Source: Strobilurus pachycystidiatus (lineage: Eukaryota > Basidiomycota > Agaricomycetes > Agaricales > Physalacriaceae). From it: a stretch of DNA of 64,000 bases. The stretch's first letter is position 1; every line of letters starts with the position of its first letter. Below are positions 1 to 11,747 of this stretch, in pieces. The position numbers and the translations under genes were made by a program. The notes below the pieces were generated by a model. That model was not told where the DNA came from. It searched no databases and saw nothing but the letters and a program-made list of their open reading frames with translations. The stretch lies in contig JAHLMK010000004.1 in NCBI GenBank assembly GCA_019915135.1, forward strand, positions 2,790,001 to 2,854,000, in the 5' to 3' direction.

Positions 1-1309
1 TACAACTCAGAAATGTACATCGGAGGCGAGGAGAGAAAACTCATCAATTGAGACATGCGAGAATGACCACAACATGTCTACCAGTGCGATCAGTACCGAA
101 TGTCAGTCATGCATGAAGAACGATTACGGGTCGAACGTCGAGCGCCATACCAAGACATCACCCTCATCAAAGCCGCCAATCGACTGACCAACAATCGTCC
201 CCACTCCCACAGACGCCTTCCTGAAAACACTTCTACACGCTGATCGAATCTGTTACACGAGGATTGGCGGGCTCGACACGCCGCTGTGCAGAATTACGCT
301 ACGCATGCAGGTCATTAGCCAGGTTGTATTCTCCTTGTGCCGTCCTTCTTGGGGAGCAGACTCAGTTGGAGGGAGGGAGGTGAGGGAAGGGGAGGAAGGG
401 AAGGGAAGGGAAGGGGGCGAGGGGCGTTGACGAGGTCCGAGGAAGGGGAGGGAGTGCGATAAGATGGGAAGGGGAAGAGGAACGAGGGAAGAGGCGTCGG
501 TGAGGAGTCGGGAGAAAACGTAGAGAGTGTAGAGCGTCGAGCAGACGACGGAGATAAGAGTGGCGGTCTGAGTCGCCTCCGCCCGCAAATGAAACGAAAT
601 CAAAGCAAATACACGCACCCCATGCTTCCGTCGTCCATTGCTTCGTGGCGCCGGTCCGTATGTTTCGTCTCTCAGATGTCATTCTGCTTTCGGGGTCGCG
701 TTCGGAGGTGATGGCAAAAGGAAACAAGCGAACGCACGCTGTGCGGCATCATTCCGACGTGTCATGGGCCGGTTCGTGTTCTGTGAATGCGAGGGTAGCA
801 GCTGTCGGTACCTGGGAGGCGTCTGCGAGAGTTGGTTCGATTGGGCGAAGGTCGAGTAATAGTAAATGACGGAGGCGGCTTGTTGGGGAGATAAGCTTCG
901 TCCTGCCGTCGCCGCGGGCATTTGGGGTGATGCGCGGCAAAGATTGGAATTGGTGGTGGCCTGTGAGAGGAAGCGCACGGGCGTCAGCGTGCTGTGTCAG
1001 AAAGAATGGACGCCTCTACAGCGGAGAGGATTGGCGGATGATGTGAGCGACAGCGCTGGGCAGATAGTGTGCGTCGCTCACGCCGAAGAGAAAACAAAAT
1101 CACCACTGAAGTCCACCTGAGCAGGATGACGGCGAAAGCGGAACGAAATGTGCCGAGGCCCGATGGTGGAGGAAAGGATCAGTGTGACATCAACGTGTTA
1201 CATTCTGTCAATCTATCAATACACGGATCCAGGATTGCCGGAGACAGCGTGGAACAAACACAGGTTTCGACACTCCTTGATACCGAACAGTCACAACCAC
1301 AGAACGACC
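1..1309. other. NLR upstream flank, no confident gene
   Basis: No protein gene can be supported here. The segment from about 480 to 1120 resembles, in diverged form, stretches of the flanks at 8.3-9.8 and 18.4-19.8 kb, for example the blocks ending in a pale match around the words cacgccgaagagaaaac. About 130 bp before the N1 start codon is a block, ggatcagtgtgacatca (from about 1176), that has relatives at 9826, 11658, 19938 and 35113. In N2 and N3 that block also lies shortly before the start codon, so it may belong to the shared NLR promoter or 5' leader. Purine-rich strands around 370-480 are low complexity. Confidence 0.4.
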
Positions 1310-4300
1310 ATGGACAGCAATCCCGCAGAACGCAAGCGCGGTTGGCGCGATCGTTTCCCGTTGAATCTGCGGAGTCGATCGAAGAGCCCTGCTCCTTCCA
1401 CGGCGTTTTCTGAGCGTCAATCGGACGATGTCGTCGTCCCTCCTGCCCAGGCCAAAGGGGAGACAGATAAGAAAGGTTTGCCTCTCTCATTGTCTCCTCG
1501 TAGATGCTGTCTTATATTTGATAAGAACCTTCTGTCTTCTCTCGCCTGAAATCGAAAATGAAGCGGCCAGCCCGCTCATCTCGCTCTACCAACCCGTCTC
1601 CGTCTCCGTCTCACGACTCTTTGCCAGCCCCGTCTAGTATGCCATCCACCTCTCTCATTCGTATGCCGTCTCCGTCTTCCAACCCCATTCCATCTCCGTC
1701 TTCCGACCTTTCTTCTGTTAACCCTATGCTGTCTCTGTCTCCCGCTTGGAACCGTTCGCCTTCTCCGTCTCCCAGCCCTATGCTGTCTCCGTCCGCCAGC
1801 CCTATGTTGCCCTCTTCTCCCAGCCTTTCACAATCTCCGTCTCCCGTCAACATGCCATCTCCGTCTCCCAACGTGATGTCTCCTCCCCCTTCCGCCTTGT
1901 CGCCAGCTCAGTTGTCCGGCCCTATGCCGTTGCCGTCTCCCATCCCTTTGCCATCTGCATCTCCCGCTGCCTCGCCTTCCCCGTCTCCGATCCTCCAACA
2001 GCAGACTCCAGGGGGCACATTCGCTCCATCGATGCCCGTCTCGCTGTCTCCAGCATCTGCCACTCATTTGCCGCCATCGACATCTCACCCGGCGCCATCG
2101 ACCGCTCACCCGGCGCCATCGACCGCTCACCCGGCGCCATCTAATGCTCACCCGGCGCCGTCCACCACTCAACCGTCAGTGTCAGACAAAGCCAAAGCGA
2201 TGCTCCAGAAGCTGGCTAAGGCAACCAGTGGCGTCATCAACGTCAAGAATGCCTCCGTCTGCGTGGACATTCTCAAGGAGGCGGCTGAGATTGCCGAGAA
2301 TCTCCCTGTCATCAAAGCCGTGGCAGGCATTGTTACGCATCTCATCAAAGTTGTGGATGTACGTGGCTCGTTTATTCTTCGCATTGTTGCCTCTGATTCC
2401 GTATTAATTCATCTGCAGGAATACCAAGAGTGCCGAGAGTCGTGGGCGCGCTTGATGACGGCACTCGGGACGCTTTCTACATTCATGGCCGTGTTCGCAA
2501 ACAAAGCGCAGATCCAGGACCTCCCATCCGACACATTTGCTGCGTTCAAGCCGCTTGAAGCCACACTCGTGGAGATCTTTCTTGCCTGGAGCAAGTTCAA
2601 CGACAAGAACTTCATTGCCGTCGGCTTGGATCGTGATGACCTCAAGCAGAGAGGTGACAAACTTGCAAACAAGTTGTGGAAGGCATTGTATGTCCTCCAG
2701 GTAAGCACGTACCGGGTTTGCTTTGCACACAAGTTGATTTTTAAGTCCAGAGCAACCAAACTGTGTACGCGCGCATTGACAGTGCACATAACCGAAAGGT
2801 ACTTGCCAAGATGGATGGGGCACAGGACGAGCAGACCAAAATGATCCGCGACATACATGTGTGGATCAGTACAGCAGTCATTCCTTGTCATACTACTCGA
2901 CCGCTTGGTGTCCTTCCATGCCCATCTCCCTCAGAGTACTTTGAGGGGCGAGATGACATGCTTCTGCGGCTCACAGGCATCTTCTCCTCGCGCGTGGTGG
3001 CGCTCATTGGAGGAGAGGCGTCCTCATCCCGTATGGAGTCTATTCTTAATATGTTTGTCCAGGATTCCGGAATGCGGTAAGCAGTATGTTCTTCGTCATG
3101 CTCTAAATCTCATTTTTTGTCATAGCTTCTCGGGTGTTCACTATGTGAATGCAAGCTCCAAGGAGCGGCTTGAGGCAGATCTCAAGCTGTTCAGTGGTGC
3201 AGCTGAACTTGGGCCTGCTCGCTCTGCTATTTGTTCAAGGCCTGGGCTTCTGCTCATTGTTACCAACATCATGGACAAGAATCTTGTTGCCTGTCTTCCT
3301 CGCTCTCTTAAGCTTTGCATGTTGTTATGTGGCACAGATCAGACCTTGGAGATGTTTGTGTCACCAGGACAATCCTGGAAGTTGGATGAATCTGTTGATG
3401 ATGAGGTTATCATTGAACGGGTGAAAGGAGCACTGGTGGAGCCTGTTGAGAAGAAAAGGCGTGTGACAACATTGGTGGCAAAAGGTGGCACAGGGAAGAC
3501 ACAAATAGTGACAAAATTTGTAAAAGAGAATCAAGCAAGGTATGTATATAATTTCTTTCACTCAATGATCTATAGTTAATTGTGCAATTATAGCTTCTCT
3601 GACATTATCTTTGTCAATGCTAGCTCAAGTGAAAAACTAGCACAGGACAACAAAACTGTTGAAGAAAAAGTTGGACAGTCTCTCCGCAATCATTTGAATA
3701 GCAATCTAGATAACTGGCTTGTCATCTTTGACAATGCTGATGATCCTGCATTTGATTTATCACCCTTTCTCCCCTCTTCTAATCATGGCAATGTGATCAT
3801 TACAAGTCGCAATGCTGAGGTTCATCTACATGCATCCAAGAACTGTGATATTTTTGTGCATGACCTTGAGCATGACGCTGCAGTCACTATGCTACTTTCA
3901 CGTGCCAAAGCTAATATCAATGATTATGCAGCTGCTACAACTATTGTTGATGCTTTTGCATGTCATGCCTTGCCAATTGCTATAGCTGGTGGCTATATTG
4001 TTTCCAACACCATGTGTTCAATTTCAAGCTATTTTGAGCGTTTTAAAAACCGTCGCAAAGAGCTTCTTGCCTCTAAAGCACGACAGAGTATTGACAGCTA
4101 TCCAGAGAGTGTTCTTAGTGCATTTCTTCTTAGCTTTGAGAATCTTTCTGATGATGCAAAGCTCATTATGCAACTGTGCTCTTTTTATGTCTATGCTGAT
4201 ATTCCCATTGCTATGCTCCGCAATGCTGCAGAGAACTCTTCTGGACTTGAAATTTTGGGTGATGAAGCAGTCTCAACAATTGTGAAGGATCTTTTGAAGA

Positions 4301-6195
4301 AGTTTTCTCTATGCTCTGTTGATGAAGCAGTTGAGGAAATCATCGGGCTTTCTCTTGTTACATATGCAACTGAAAGTAAACTACTTTCATTTCATCCTGT
4401 CATTCATGAATGTGTGTCATACACTATAATTTTTCCTCATCTTGAAGTGAAGCAGACAGCACTTATTATACTGAGTTGTGGTATGCCTTGGGACAAGTCA
4501 TCTACTTCATATGCTCTTCGGAGAGATATTCTTCCACATGCCACATATAGTTGGGATGACAACATCAGTTTGATATATACATGTGAAGCCTTGGCATTGC
4601 TTTATGAAAATGCAGGAGAATGGGCTGCAGAGGAATCACTACGACAACGGTTAAAAGATGTCCAAGTAAAAGTTTTGGGAGAAGATCACCCAAAAACACT
4701 TGATGCAAAAGGTTATCTTGCAACTACGTATTATCATCAAGGAAAATATGCAGAGGCAGAGGTACTTGGGAGAGAGGTGCTTGAAGCACGCAAGGGGATT
4801 CTGGGAGAGCGTCATTCAGATACGCTGACTGCAATGGCCATTCTTGCAGTGACATATCATTCTCAAGGGAAATATGCAGAGGCAGAGGTACTTGAGAAAG
4901 AAGTGCTTGAAGCACGCAAGGTGATTCTGGGAAAGCGTCACCCAGACATGCTTATTGCAATGGCCAATCTTGCAGCTACATATCATTATCAAAGGAAATA
5001 TGCAGAGGCAGAGGTACTTGAGAAAGAGGTGCTTGAAGCACGCAAGGTGATTCTGGGAAAGCATCACCCAGACACGCTTATTGCAATGGCCAATCTTGCA
5101 GCTACATATCATTATCAAAGGAAATATGCAGAGGCAGAGGTACTTGGGAAAGAGGTGCTTGAAGCACGCAAGGTGATTCTGGGAAAGCGTCACCCAGACA
5201 TGCTTATTGCAATGGCCAATCTTGCAGCTACATATCATTATCAAAGGAAATATGCAGAGACAGAGGTATTTGAGAGAGAGGTGCTTGAAGCACGCAAGGT
5301 GATTCTGGGGGAGCGTCACCCAGACACGCTGACTGCAATGGCCAATCTTGCAAGTACATATCGTCATCAAGGAGAATATGCAGAAGCAGAAGTACTTGAG
5401 AGAGAGGTGCTTGAAGCACGCAAGGTGATTCTGGGGGAGCGTCACCCAGACACGCTGACTGCAATGGCCAATCTTGCAAGTACATATCGTCATCAAGGAG
5501 AATATGCAGAGGCAGAAGTACTTGAGAGAGAGGTGCTTGAAGCACGCAAGGTGATTCTGGGAGAGCGTCACCCAGGCACGCTGACTGCAATGGCCAACCT
5601 TGCAGCTACATATCATTATCAAGGGAGATATGCAGAGGCAGAGGTATTTGAGAAAGAAGTGCTTGAAGCACGCAAGGTGATTCTGGGAGAGCGTCATCCA
5701 GACACGCTGAATGCAATGACCAATCTTGCAAGTACATATCATAATCAAGGAAGATATGTAGAGTCAGAGGTACTTGAAAAAGAGGTGTTTGAAGCGCACA
5801 AAGAGATTCTGGGAGAGCGTCATCCAGACACGCTCCGTGCAATGTCCAATCTTGCAGTGACATTTGATTGTCAAGGGAAATATGCAGAGGCAGAGGTACT
5901 TGGGAGAGAAGTGCTTGAAGCACGCAAGGTGATTCTGGGAGAGCATCACCCAGACACGCTGACTACAATGGCCAATCTTGCAGCTATATATTATTATCAA
6001 TTGAAATATGCAGAAGCAGAGATACTTGACAAAGAGGTGCTTGAAGCGAGGAAGGTGATTCTGGGAGAGATTCACCCAGATACGCTTGATGCAATGGACA
6101 ATCTTGCATCCACATACCGTCGTTTGGGAAAACATGTGGATGCAGAAATACTTGAAGCAGAGCAGAAGCTCTTGGAGACAGGTACCTTAGATTAG
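1310..6195 (+). CDS. NLR-type receptor N1 (degenerate NTPase + NB-ARC + 12 TPRs)
   Basis: Predicted intracellular STAND/NLR receptor of about 1524 aa. Six exons join in frame: 1310-1475, 1526-2358, 2419-2700, 2799-3076, 3126-3539, 3594-6195. Residues 1-270 are basic, then Pro/Ser-rich and probably disordered. Residues about 273-427 form a predicted helical bundle that may act as the effector or adaptor domain (inference; it recalls fungal Goodbye/HeLo-type bundles). Residues about 470-620 look like a P-loop domain without a Walker A (ALIGGEASSS). The true NB-ARC follows: Walker A VAKGGTGKTQ with Lys about 644, Walker B LVIFDNADD about 700, a TSRN sensor-like motif about 726 and a GLPL-like HALPIAIAGG about 781. 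Twelve 42-aa kinesin-light-chain-type TPRs run from about 1019 to 1505. The start fits the ATGG context shared with N2 and N3. No stop or frameshift was seen. Such receptors sense non-self or heterokaryon signals in fungi; the ligand here is unknown. Confidence 0.85.
1570..2180 (+). repeat. Pro/Ser low-complexity coding repeat in N1
   Basis: The second exon of N1 encodes repeated SPSP and PSPS words (CCGTCTCC-type codons) and ends with short tandem repeats of the type HPAPSTA around 2087-2160. N2 and N3 have much shorter, non-identical linkers at this position (about 150 and 35 residues). The linker length is therefore highly variable between the three paralogs. Confidence 0.8.
4676..6187 (+). 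repeat. 126-bp tandem repeats: 12 TPRs of N1
   Basis: Twelve in-frame 126-bp units encode 42-aa TPRs of the kinesin-light-chain type, with consensus words ILGERHPDTL, AMANLA.TY and KYAEAEVL. The block from about 5093 to 5581 appears base-for-base identical to 14949-15437 in N2, while units outside it differ. The array gives long open frames on the opposite strand that are only shadows of the repeat. Confidence 0.9.
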
Positions 6196-7137
6196 GAACA
6201 ATTTGCAATTACTTTGTAACTCTATGTACTGAAATTTGAATTTGTGCAATGTATTGCTCACATTGGCTAGATAATGAGTCAGACAATCTCTACAGGTATG
6301 TATAGTAAGTTCATTGTGAAAGGTAGGAATTGATACAGCTAACACTTACCAATTGTTTAATCCAATACTGAAAAGCAATAATATGTGTCCGTGTCCTTAT
6401 TTGTCCGGCCCATGCATCTACCCTTGGTGGGGTGCTGTAGGCTTACCAGCCCCTGACTGCAGTGTTTTCTTCCTCCCTGCATCCTTTAGGAGCTCCTCAT
6501 CCCCCCCCCGCGCCAAAGCCCCGCCCTCCACATTCTAGCCAACTCCACATGCATCAGTCTGCCATGTCCCTCTTGCGCCTGGCTGCTTGTGTGTCTATGC
6601 ATCACCCGGGTCTGGACCACACAATGGAAATGTGGTGATTATCAGAGAGTGGAGAATTCCCCACCCCCTGCCACCCTTTCTTGTTGTACGGGTCAAGCCC
6701 ACCCTTTTCTGCCAAATGAGCCCCACAGCATGGTGCAGTGTATTGGGAGAGCAAAGAGGGATCCCGGTGTAGTTGATCTCACCGGACAACAATCCATGCC
6801 CGCCCGCATCAAGCTGGTACTTATCTCACTGTGACTCCTTCGCCAACATGCCATAGAGTAGTAAGTAGTTGTGCGTTATGTGTATGTGCATATATTTTGA
6901 CGTGGCCCATTCATTGCGGGAGCATAGCACATCCCAACAAGCCTGGCACTTACTCAAAGGTTCACACCTTGAATCAGGCAGTCGTAAGGTCATTATACAA
7001 AGAGTTCCAATATGTAGTCAGTACAGATGTAATATGAACAACAAAAAGGGAAAGAAAGGATTATAAGTTACGGAGATAAATACTAAAAGAAAAGGATACT
7101 GCGGCATAGAACAGGAGTGTCAAATATATCCTGCCAC

Positions 7138-7563
7138 TTATACATCTTGCCTGTTCTCATTGATTTCCACCCTCTCCTCCCACGCCTTTGCATCAACCAC
7201 GGCCTCGAGGTCCACCGGCGTAGCAGGCAGCACGCTCGGGCTCGCGCTGCGTGAGTACGTTGTACCCCGGTGGATATCCCGGCCCCTTCCTCTCTCACCC
7301 GAAGCAGACGAAACAGAGCGTGACAGCCTCTCCCTCGACGGACTCCACATCGGTGCCCTCTCCAACTCTCTCTCCATCCTCGACCTCGAGCGCCTAGACC
7401 GCGCCTCCCGATGCGGATACTCCTCCTCTCTACTCGGCGAGCGCGTTGTCCGGCCGCGTCTTGCTGCAGGTAAATCAGTAGTCAGCTCCTCACCCCCTAC
7501 AACCCCAACCTCCCAACTCCTCTCCCACACCTCCCGCACACCCCACCTCCTCTCTCCAAACAC
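7138..7563 (-). CDS. Weak Arg/Ser-rich reading frame, partly conserved
   Basis: A 141-codon open frame on the minus strand, Arg/Ser-rich (RSRRSRSRMERE) with a C-terminal stretch SVLPATPVDLEAVVDAK. The same peptide pattern occurs on the minus strand at 16956-17433 after N2, but there it needs two frames. Conservation at the protein level suggests it was once an exon of a gene 3' to the NLR. I do not recognise a family. The overlapping plus-strand frame at 7160-7687 is equally open but less conserved. It may be a pseudogene exon. Confidence 0.3.
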   Translation of the reverse strand: MFGERRWGVREVWERSWEVGVVGGEELTTDLPAARRGRTTRSPSREEEYPHREARSRRSRSRMERELERAPMWSPSRERLSRSVSSASGERGRGRDIHRGTTYSRSASPSVLPATPVDLEAVVDAKAWEERVEINENRQDV

Positions 7564-7780
7564 CTCCTCACCACCCCCCGTTCCCCTGTTCCCCCACTCC
7601 CCCTCACAAGAGAGATATCCCCATGCCGGATCCTCAAATCAGGCGCGGCTCAAACACGTCGGCGAGCGGGAGCCGGCCTTGAAGTGAATGACGCCGGCGG
7701 CTTTGAGGGCGTGGTGGTGGGGCGGGAGGAAGAGCTCCGGCGCGTGCGTAAGTGAAAGAGGGGAAGGAGGGGGTGGGAGC

Positions 7781-7800
7781 GGGGGGGGGGGGGGGGGGGG
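7781..7800 (+). repeat. G20 homopolymer
   Basis: Twenty consecutive G residues within a purine-rich stretch. Probably a replication-slippage product; the exact length may also be an assembly artefact. Confidence 0.9.
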
Positions 7801-9825
7801 AGCGGGGAGCCGGATAAGCGGGGAGTAGGGAGTAGGGAGGGGCGTTGACGAGGTCCGAGGAGGGGGAGGGAGTGCGATGAGGTGGGAGGGAAAAGACGTT
7901 GGTGACCCAGATTGGGACAGTCGTTCTCTCGTCCTGCTGCCGACGCCGCGGCGTGTTTGAACTCTGGAGCGTACGGGAGGGCGACTTTTGTTTCTGCTTC
8001 CGTTCCGGCTGCCGCATCCTTCGTTCCCGCGGCTGCCGTGTCCATTTGGGTGACTTTCTGGTAGTTGGTTGGCGCGGTCTGTGGGTGCTGGCTGGATCGA
8101 CGCCGCGGTGGATGCTTCGCTGGCGGGGTAGCGCGTGTCGTCGTAGTCGCAGTAGTAACCCAACCCACCCGCGATCTGATCACGCCGTACGTCGTGGAAA
8201 GTTGATAAACTCTCCGCGGCAGTCTACCGAGAAAAGCCAATGGTCATTTGCTCGTCTGCCGGCGTTCCTGCGTGCGGCGAGGATTGGAGGTTGGAATCGT
8301 GTTGGAGCGAATGATTGCGGTTTACTTTGATCCGAGGCAAGAAAGTCGTCCTCGTCGCGGCGCCGAGTGTTTGCAGTGAGGGCGTTCCTGATTCGTGAGG
8401 ACTGCGAGGAGTATGAGATCAGCATGTTGACGACAGGGAGGGAGCGGCTGGTGGTGAAGGGACACTGCGAGGCGAGTGGATGTACGCTACACCATTCGGC
8501 GAAGGGCAGCGGGGGTGTGGACAGATGCTGCGACCGTACGTATGAATAAACGAATATATGCGTCCGTCGCCCACGCCGCACGAAAAAAACGAATCAAATG
8601 TAAATGCACGCACCCTCACGTCGGAGTCCAGCTTTGTCTGGGCACATATATCCCTGCAAAACTCGTCTCGAAGCCTGCTGCCTGTCCGTGCGCTCGTCCT
8701 CGGATGATACTGTCCTGTTCAAATCACGTTCAAAAGTGATGGCGGAAGAGATAGGGAAGGCAAACGTACGTTGAAGGCCCTCGCCAATCCAAATCCGAGC
8801 GCGTCGTTTCCGAATCCTAAGGGAATTCCGGCGTACGAGGCCTTCAATTCCCTGTGAATGCGATGGCGGTGGGAGCGAAATTCACGACGAAGGCAGCGAA
8901 GGATACTAGCCAACAGCAGCGGGTTGTTGACCACGGGGTAATCGCGCGCCCTCGTCGGGGTGGTTGGTTTGAAGCGCGTTCGTTCAAGGATCGGGGCTGG
9001 CTGTGGAGGATTAGGTCAGCACGCTGACGAGGAACTGAGAAGGAGAGGGGAGGAGAGGAGATGTAGGGAAAGCGCGTGCAGAGATGCACGGACATCGCCC
9101 CACGAACGAGACAAAATAAAATCTGAATGCACGCACCAGCACGGCCAGGTCTGCTTGGATTCATTCCGTCTCTCACTGCTTCCATCGTCCCATGGCTCCG
9201 GGCCCTGTCCGCGCATTTCGTCTCTCGAATGATAATATGCTGTCGATGTCGCGTTAACGACTAATGTTGCAAGGGAAGAAACGAACATACGTCTGCTTGG
9301 GCTCCCATTTCCGACGTGTGGTCTGCAGGTCCGTACTCTGCGAGTGCGATGGAAGGAGCCGTTGGGATTGGGCGAAGGCGGGGAGGAGTGGACGGCGATG
9401 GTGGGTATGCGCACAAAGCGAGCAAGTCGTCATCGTCCTGCCGCCGCTGCGGGTTGTTTGCGGTGAAGCTCGCGAGGGCATGGTATTATCATGGTGGGCT
9501 GTGAGAGATTGAAAACGGGCGTTAGTCTCTCGTGGGGACGGGTGGAGCATGGAGGAGTCGGCAGGCGAAAAAAATGCGAGACGTCTGGATGATTGCACGG
9601 CAGCGGAGGAAATGGACAGAGGCGGTGGTCGTACGCGCTGTGCCGAAATGAAGAGATCCACGCACCTTAACGGCCAGATATATTCGGATGCATATTCTCT
9701 CTTCTCTGCTGCTGGTTCCTTCGCGTCGTGTAGATCGATGCGTGTCACGTCCCGATTCCCGTCGCGTCCGGATCATGATGACAGGGAGTAAGTAGGATGT
9801 GGTGATGATGGGAGGAAGCAAGGAA

Positions 9826-9990
9826 GGGGATCAGGGTGACATCAAATTTCATTTTGATCTCCTACAACGACGACCACGGCAAGGCCAGAAGAAAGCTCGG
9901 CCGGCGCGACGGGTGCCCGCTAGATCTTTTTTACGCGCGGGGTCGACACGCCGACCGTTTCTAGATTCTCTCGTTTTATAGCGGGGACCA
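9826..9990 (+). pseudogene. Possible decayed NLR 5' end
   Basis: The word ggatcagggtgacatcaa at 9826 matches the block just upstream of N1, N2 and N3. It is followed by cgacgaccacggcaaggcc, which resembles the cgacgaccacagcacaacc leader of N2/N3. No ATGGA start or open helical-domain exon follows. A similar trace is seen from 19938, where ATGGATACAAA occurs at 20010. These may be remnants of further NLR copies. Short similarity only. Confidence 0.3.
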
Positions 9991-11747
9991 AGACACACCT
10001 CTCGAATGGCGCGACCAGGTTGCTACAGCGAACCTCTACGGTCCCATACGTTTGACTGCTCGTGACGGTCGACATCCACCTTCGCTGCTATCATTCGCGA
10101 TCGCGCTGGTGGTGACATCCTGTCGTGGTTTCCCATTTCTGCTCAGTGAGTATTTATCATATCCCACATACCCATCCGTCTTCCAGTGCGCCGTCCTAGT
10201 CCGTGACTAGGGCCTGCACTGCATCTAATGTCAAGAGTACTGATGCCAGCGCAGTACGTCTCGAGGACACTCGCCATTGACCGTGAGCCCTCGGGAATGT
10301 TGGTGCATCCTTCACTGTGTCTCCAGAACGCGCGTGGACAGAAGTGAGTGTTTACTTTCCCTCGTTCATTGACTGGGCACTGACATGCTATGGTGGATAG
10401 CATGTCTACCTTTAATTTTCAACGGGAGTCTCGTTCTCATGCATGACGAGATATTACTCGGGCGTTCTTCCCTGGCGGGATATGTTTCAACTTTGGGTGA
10501 GTAACCTATGGCGCTGTGTTCGCGGTGTCATGAATTTGATTTCAGGATTCAGTACGCCTGACTACAGCGTCCATCTGGAGAGGACGTTCGCTGGTGGCAT
10601 GGTGACATCTGTACACTGCTCATGAATTGTCTGTGGTCGAAATTTTGATTTGAAAGCAGGTCTGGCAATAGCGAATGACTTGTTCGGCTAGTCGAGCTCG
10701 GACGTGAGATGTTAGCGCGGGCGCAAAAAATTAACGCAATCTTGCAGACGTCAATTATGGTAGGTTGTTTTGGACAAACCTGATCTTGTTCACTCATTCG
10801 TAATTGTTCATAGGCGTTCGTATTGTACGCGACGTACACGTATGTTCGAAGCTTGGCTGAAAGCGCATTACATTCTGGACCGTCATCCACGATGGGGAGT
10901 TAGCTACGCTCTCGAAGAGGCCTGCTGTTGTCGAGTAGGTGCCTTCCTGTCTCTCTTTCACGGGCTGTTACCGTGGGGCAATAGTCTTGATCTTTCCGTG
11001 CACGTCCGATCAATCTCGCGCTGTATCTTCCTCTTGGATGGATGCTAAACCCGACGAGATAGAAATCTCGACATGCAGAGGCGAATCCTGGGAAAACGCT
11101 TTAGTACAAGTGCGTCGTTTCCCTTCCCACTTTTGGATCTGAAAGATGTGGGCGTGTAGGATCGTCGACGGTGCCCCGGATGATATGGCACTTTGTGGTA
11201 TGCGGTACTTGACCTAGTCGCGGAATCAGCTTATCCTCTCAGTAGATAGCGAACTCGCGCGCTTCGTGGACCTGGCGGCGGACGGGCTCGAGGAGAGCAA
11301 ACACGTTGCATGTGCGGAACGAGTGACATCGTGAGAGTGAATGCGCTGAGGCGGAAGGCGCTTTTCAAAGTACGCCTTCATCGTTTATCGCACTTGTGTA
11401 TTCGCTCTGTTAGCGTGTTTTGGACTGCGCTAATCATATCATAAAACTTCCTTCCTCCGTATCTTCTCCTTCTCGTGTCGATAGTGCGATGGCGCATCGC
11501 ACTAATATTCCGAGGAACCAACGACCGTACCATTTGTGATAGCTCCCGCCAGGTCTGTTCGAGTTCATCTTTTCTATCTGCTTTGCGCATTCCTTCTCGG
11601 CGTCTCGTCCGTCCGAGACCGGAGGCAGTGATGGTGGCTGTATGGGTATGATGGGAGAAAATCAGAGATCACTGTGACACAGCCGTAACGTCTGATAGCA
11701 CATCTTGACAGCAAACCACGACGACCACAGCACAACAGAGCACAACC
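9991..11747. other. Upstream flank of N2, paralog of N3 upstream flank
   Basis: No gene is supported. From about 10303 to 11747 the DNA is colinear with 33761-35191 before N3. Shared landmarks are gtggatagcatg (10391/33853), aatctcgcgctgtatcttcct (11011/34491) and the leader before the ATG (11630-11747/35075-35191). The region near 10246-10310 (agtacgtctcgag ... ttggtgcatcc) matches both sides of element A and so represents the unoccupied state of that insertion site. Confidence 0.65.

Larger units (their letters stand above)
6196..9990. other. Downstream flank of N1, duplicated after N2
   Basis: This flank is colinear with 16053-20000 after N2. The first 150 bp (from ggaacaatttgcaattac) are almost identical, and later matches include the blocks near 6400, 7160, 8703 and 9074, with diverged stretches between. 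Only one weak minus-strand reading frame (7138-7563) looks possibly coding. The rest is best read as decayed intergenic DNA with several diverged copies of a 0.5-0.8 kb segment. Confidence 0.55.

Noticed and set aside
826..850. tRNA B-box-like word ggttcgattgg
   Set aside because: No matching A box, acceptor stem or anticodon arm around it; no tRNA was seen anywhere by eye.
1828..2172. Arg/Trp-rich minus-strand frames opposite the Pro/Ser repeat
   Set aside because: Low-complexity shadows of the N1 linker.
4816..5748. Long open frame on the minus strand opposite the N1 TPR array (also 14874-15428 in N2)
   Set aside because: Its 42-residue periodicity is the mirror of the 126-bp TPR repeat; no start context or independent conservation.
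7160..7687. Plus-strand Ser/Pro-rich 175-codon frame after N1
   Set aside because: Not conserved in the paralogous flank; the minus-strand frame keeps its peptide pattern better.
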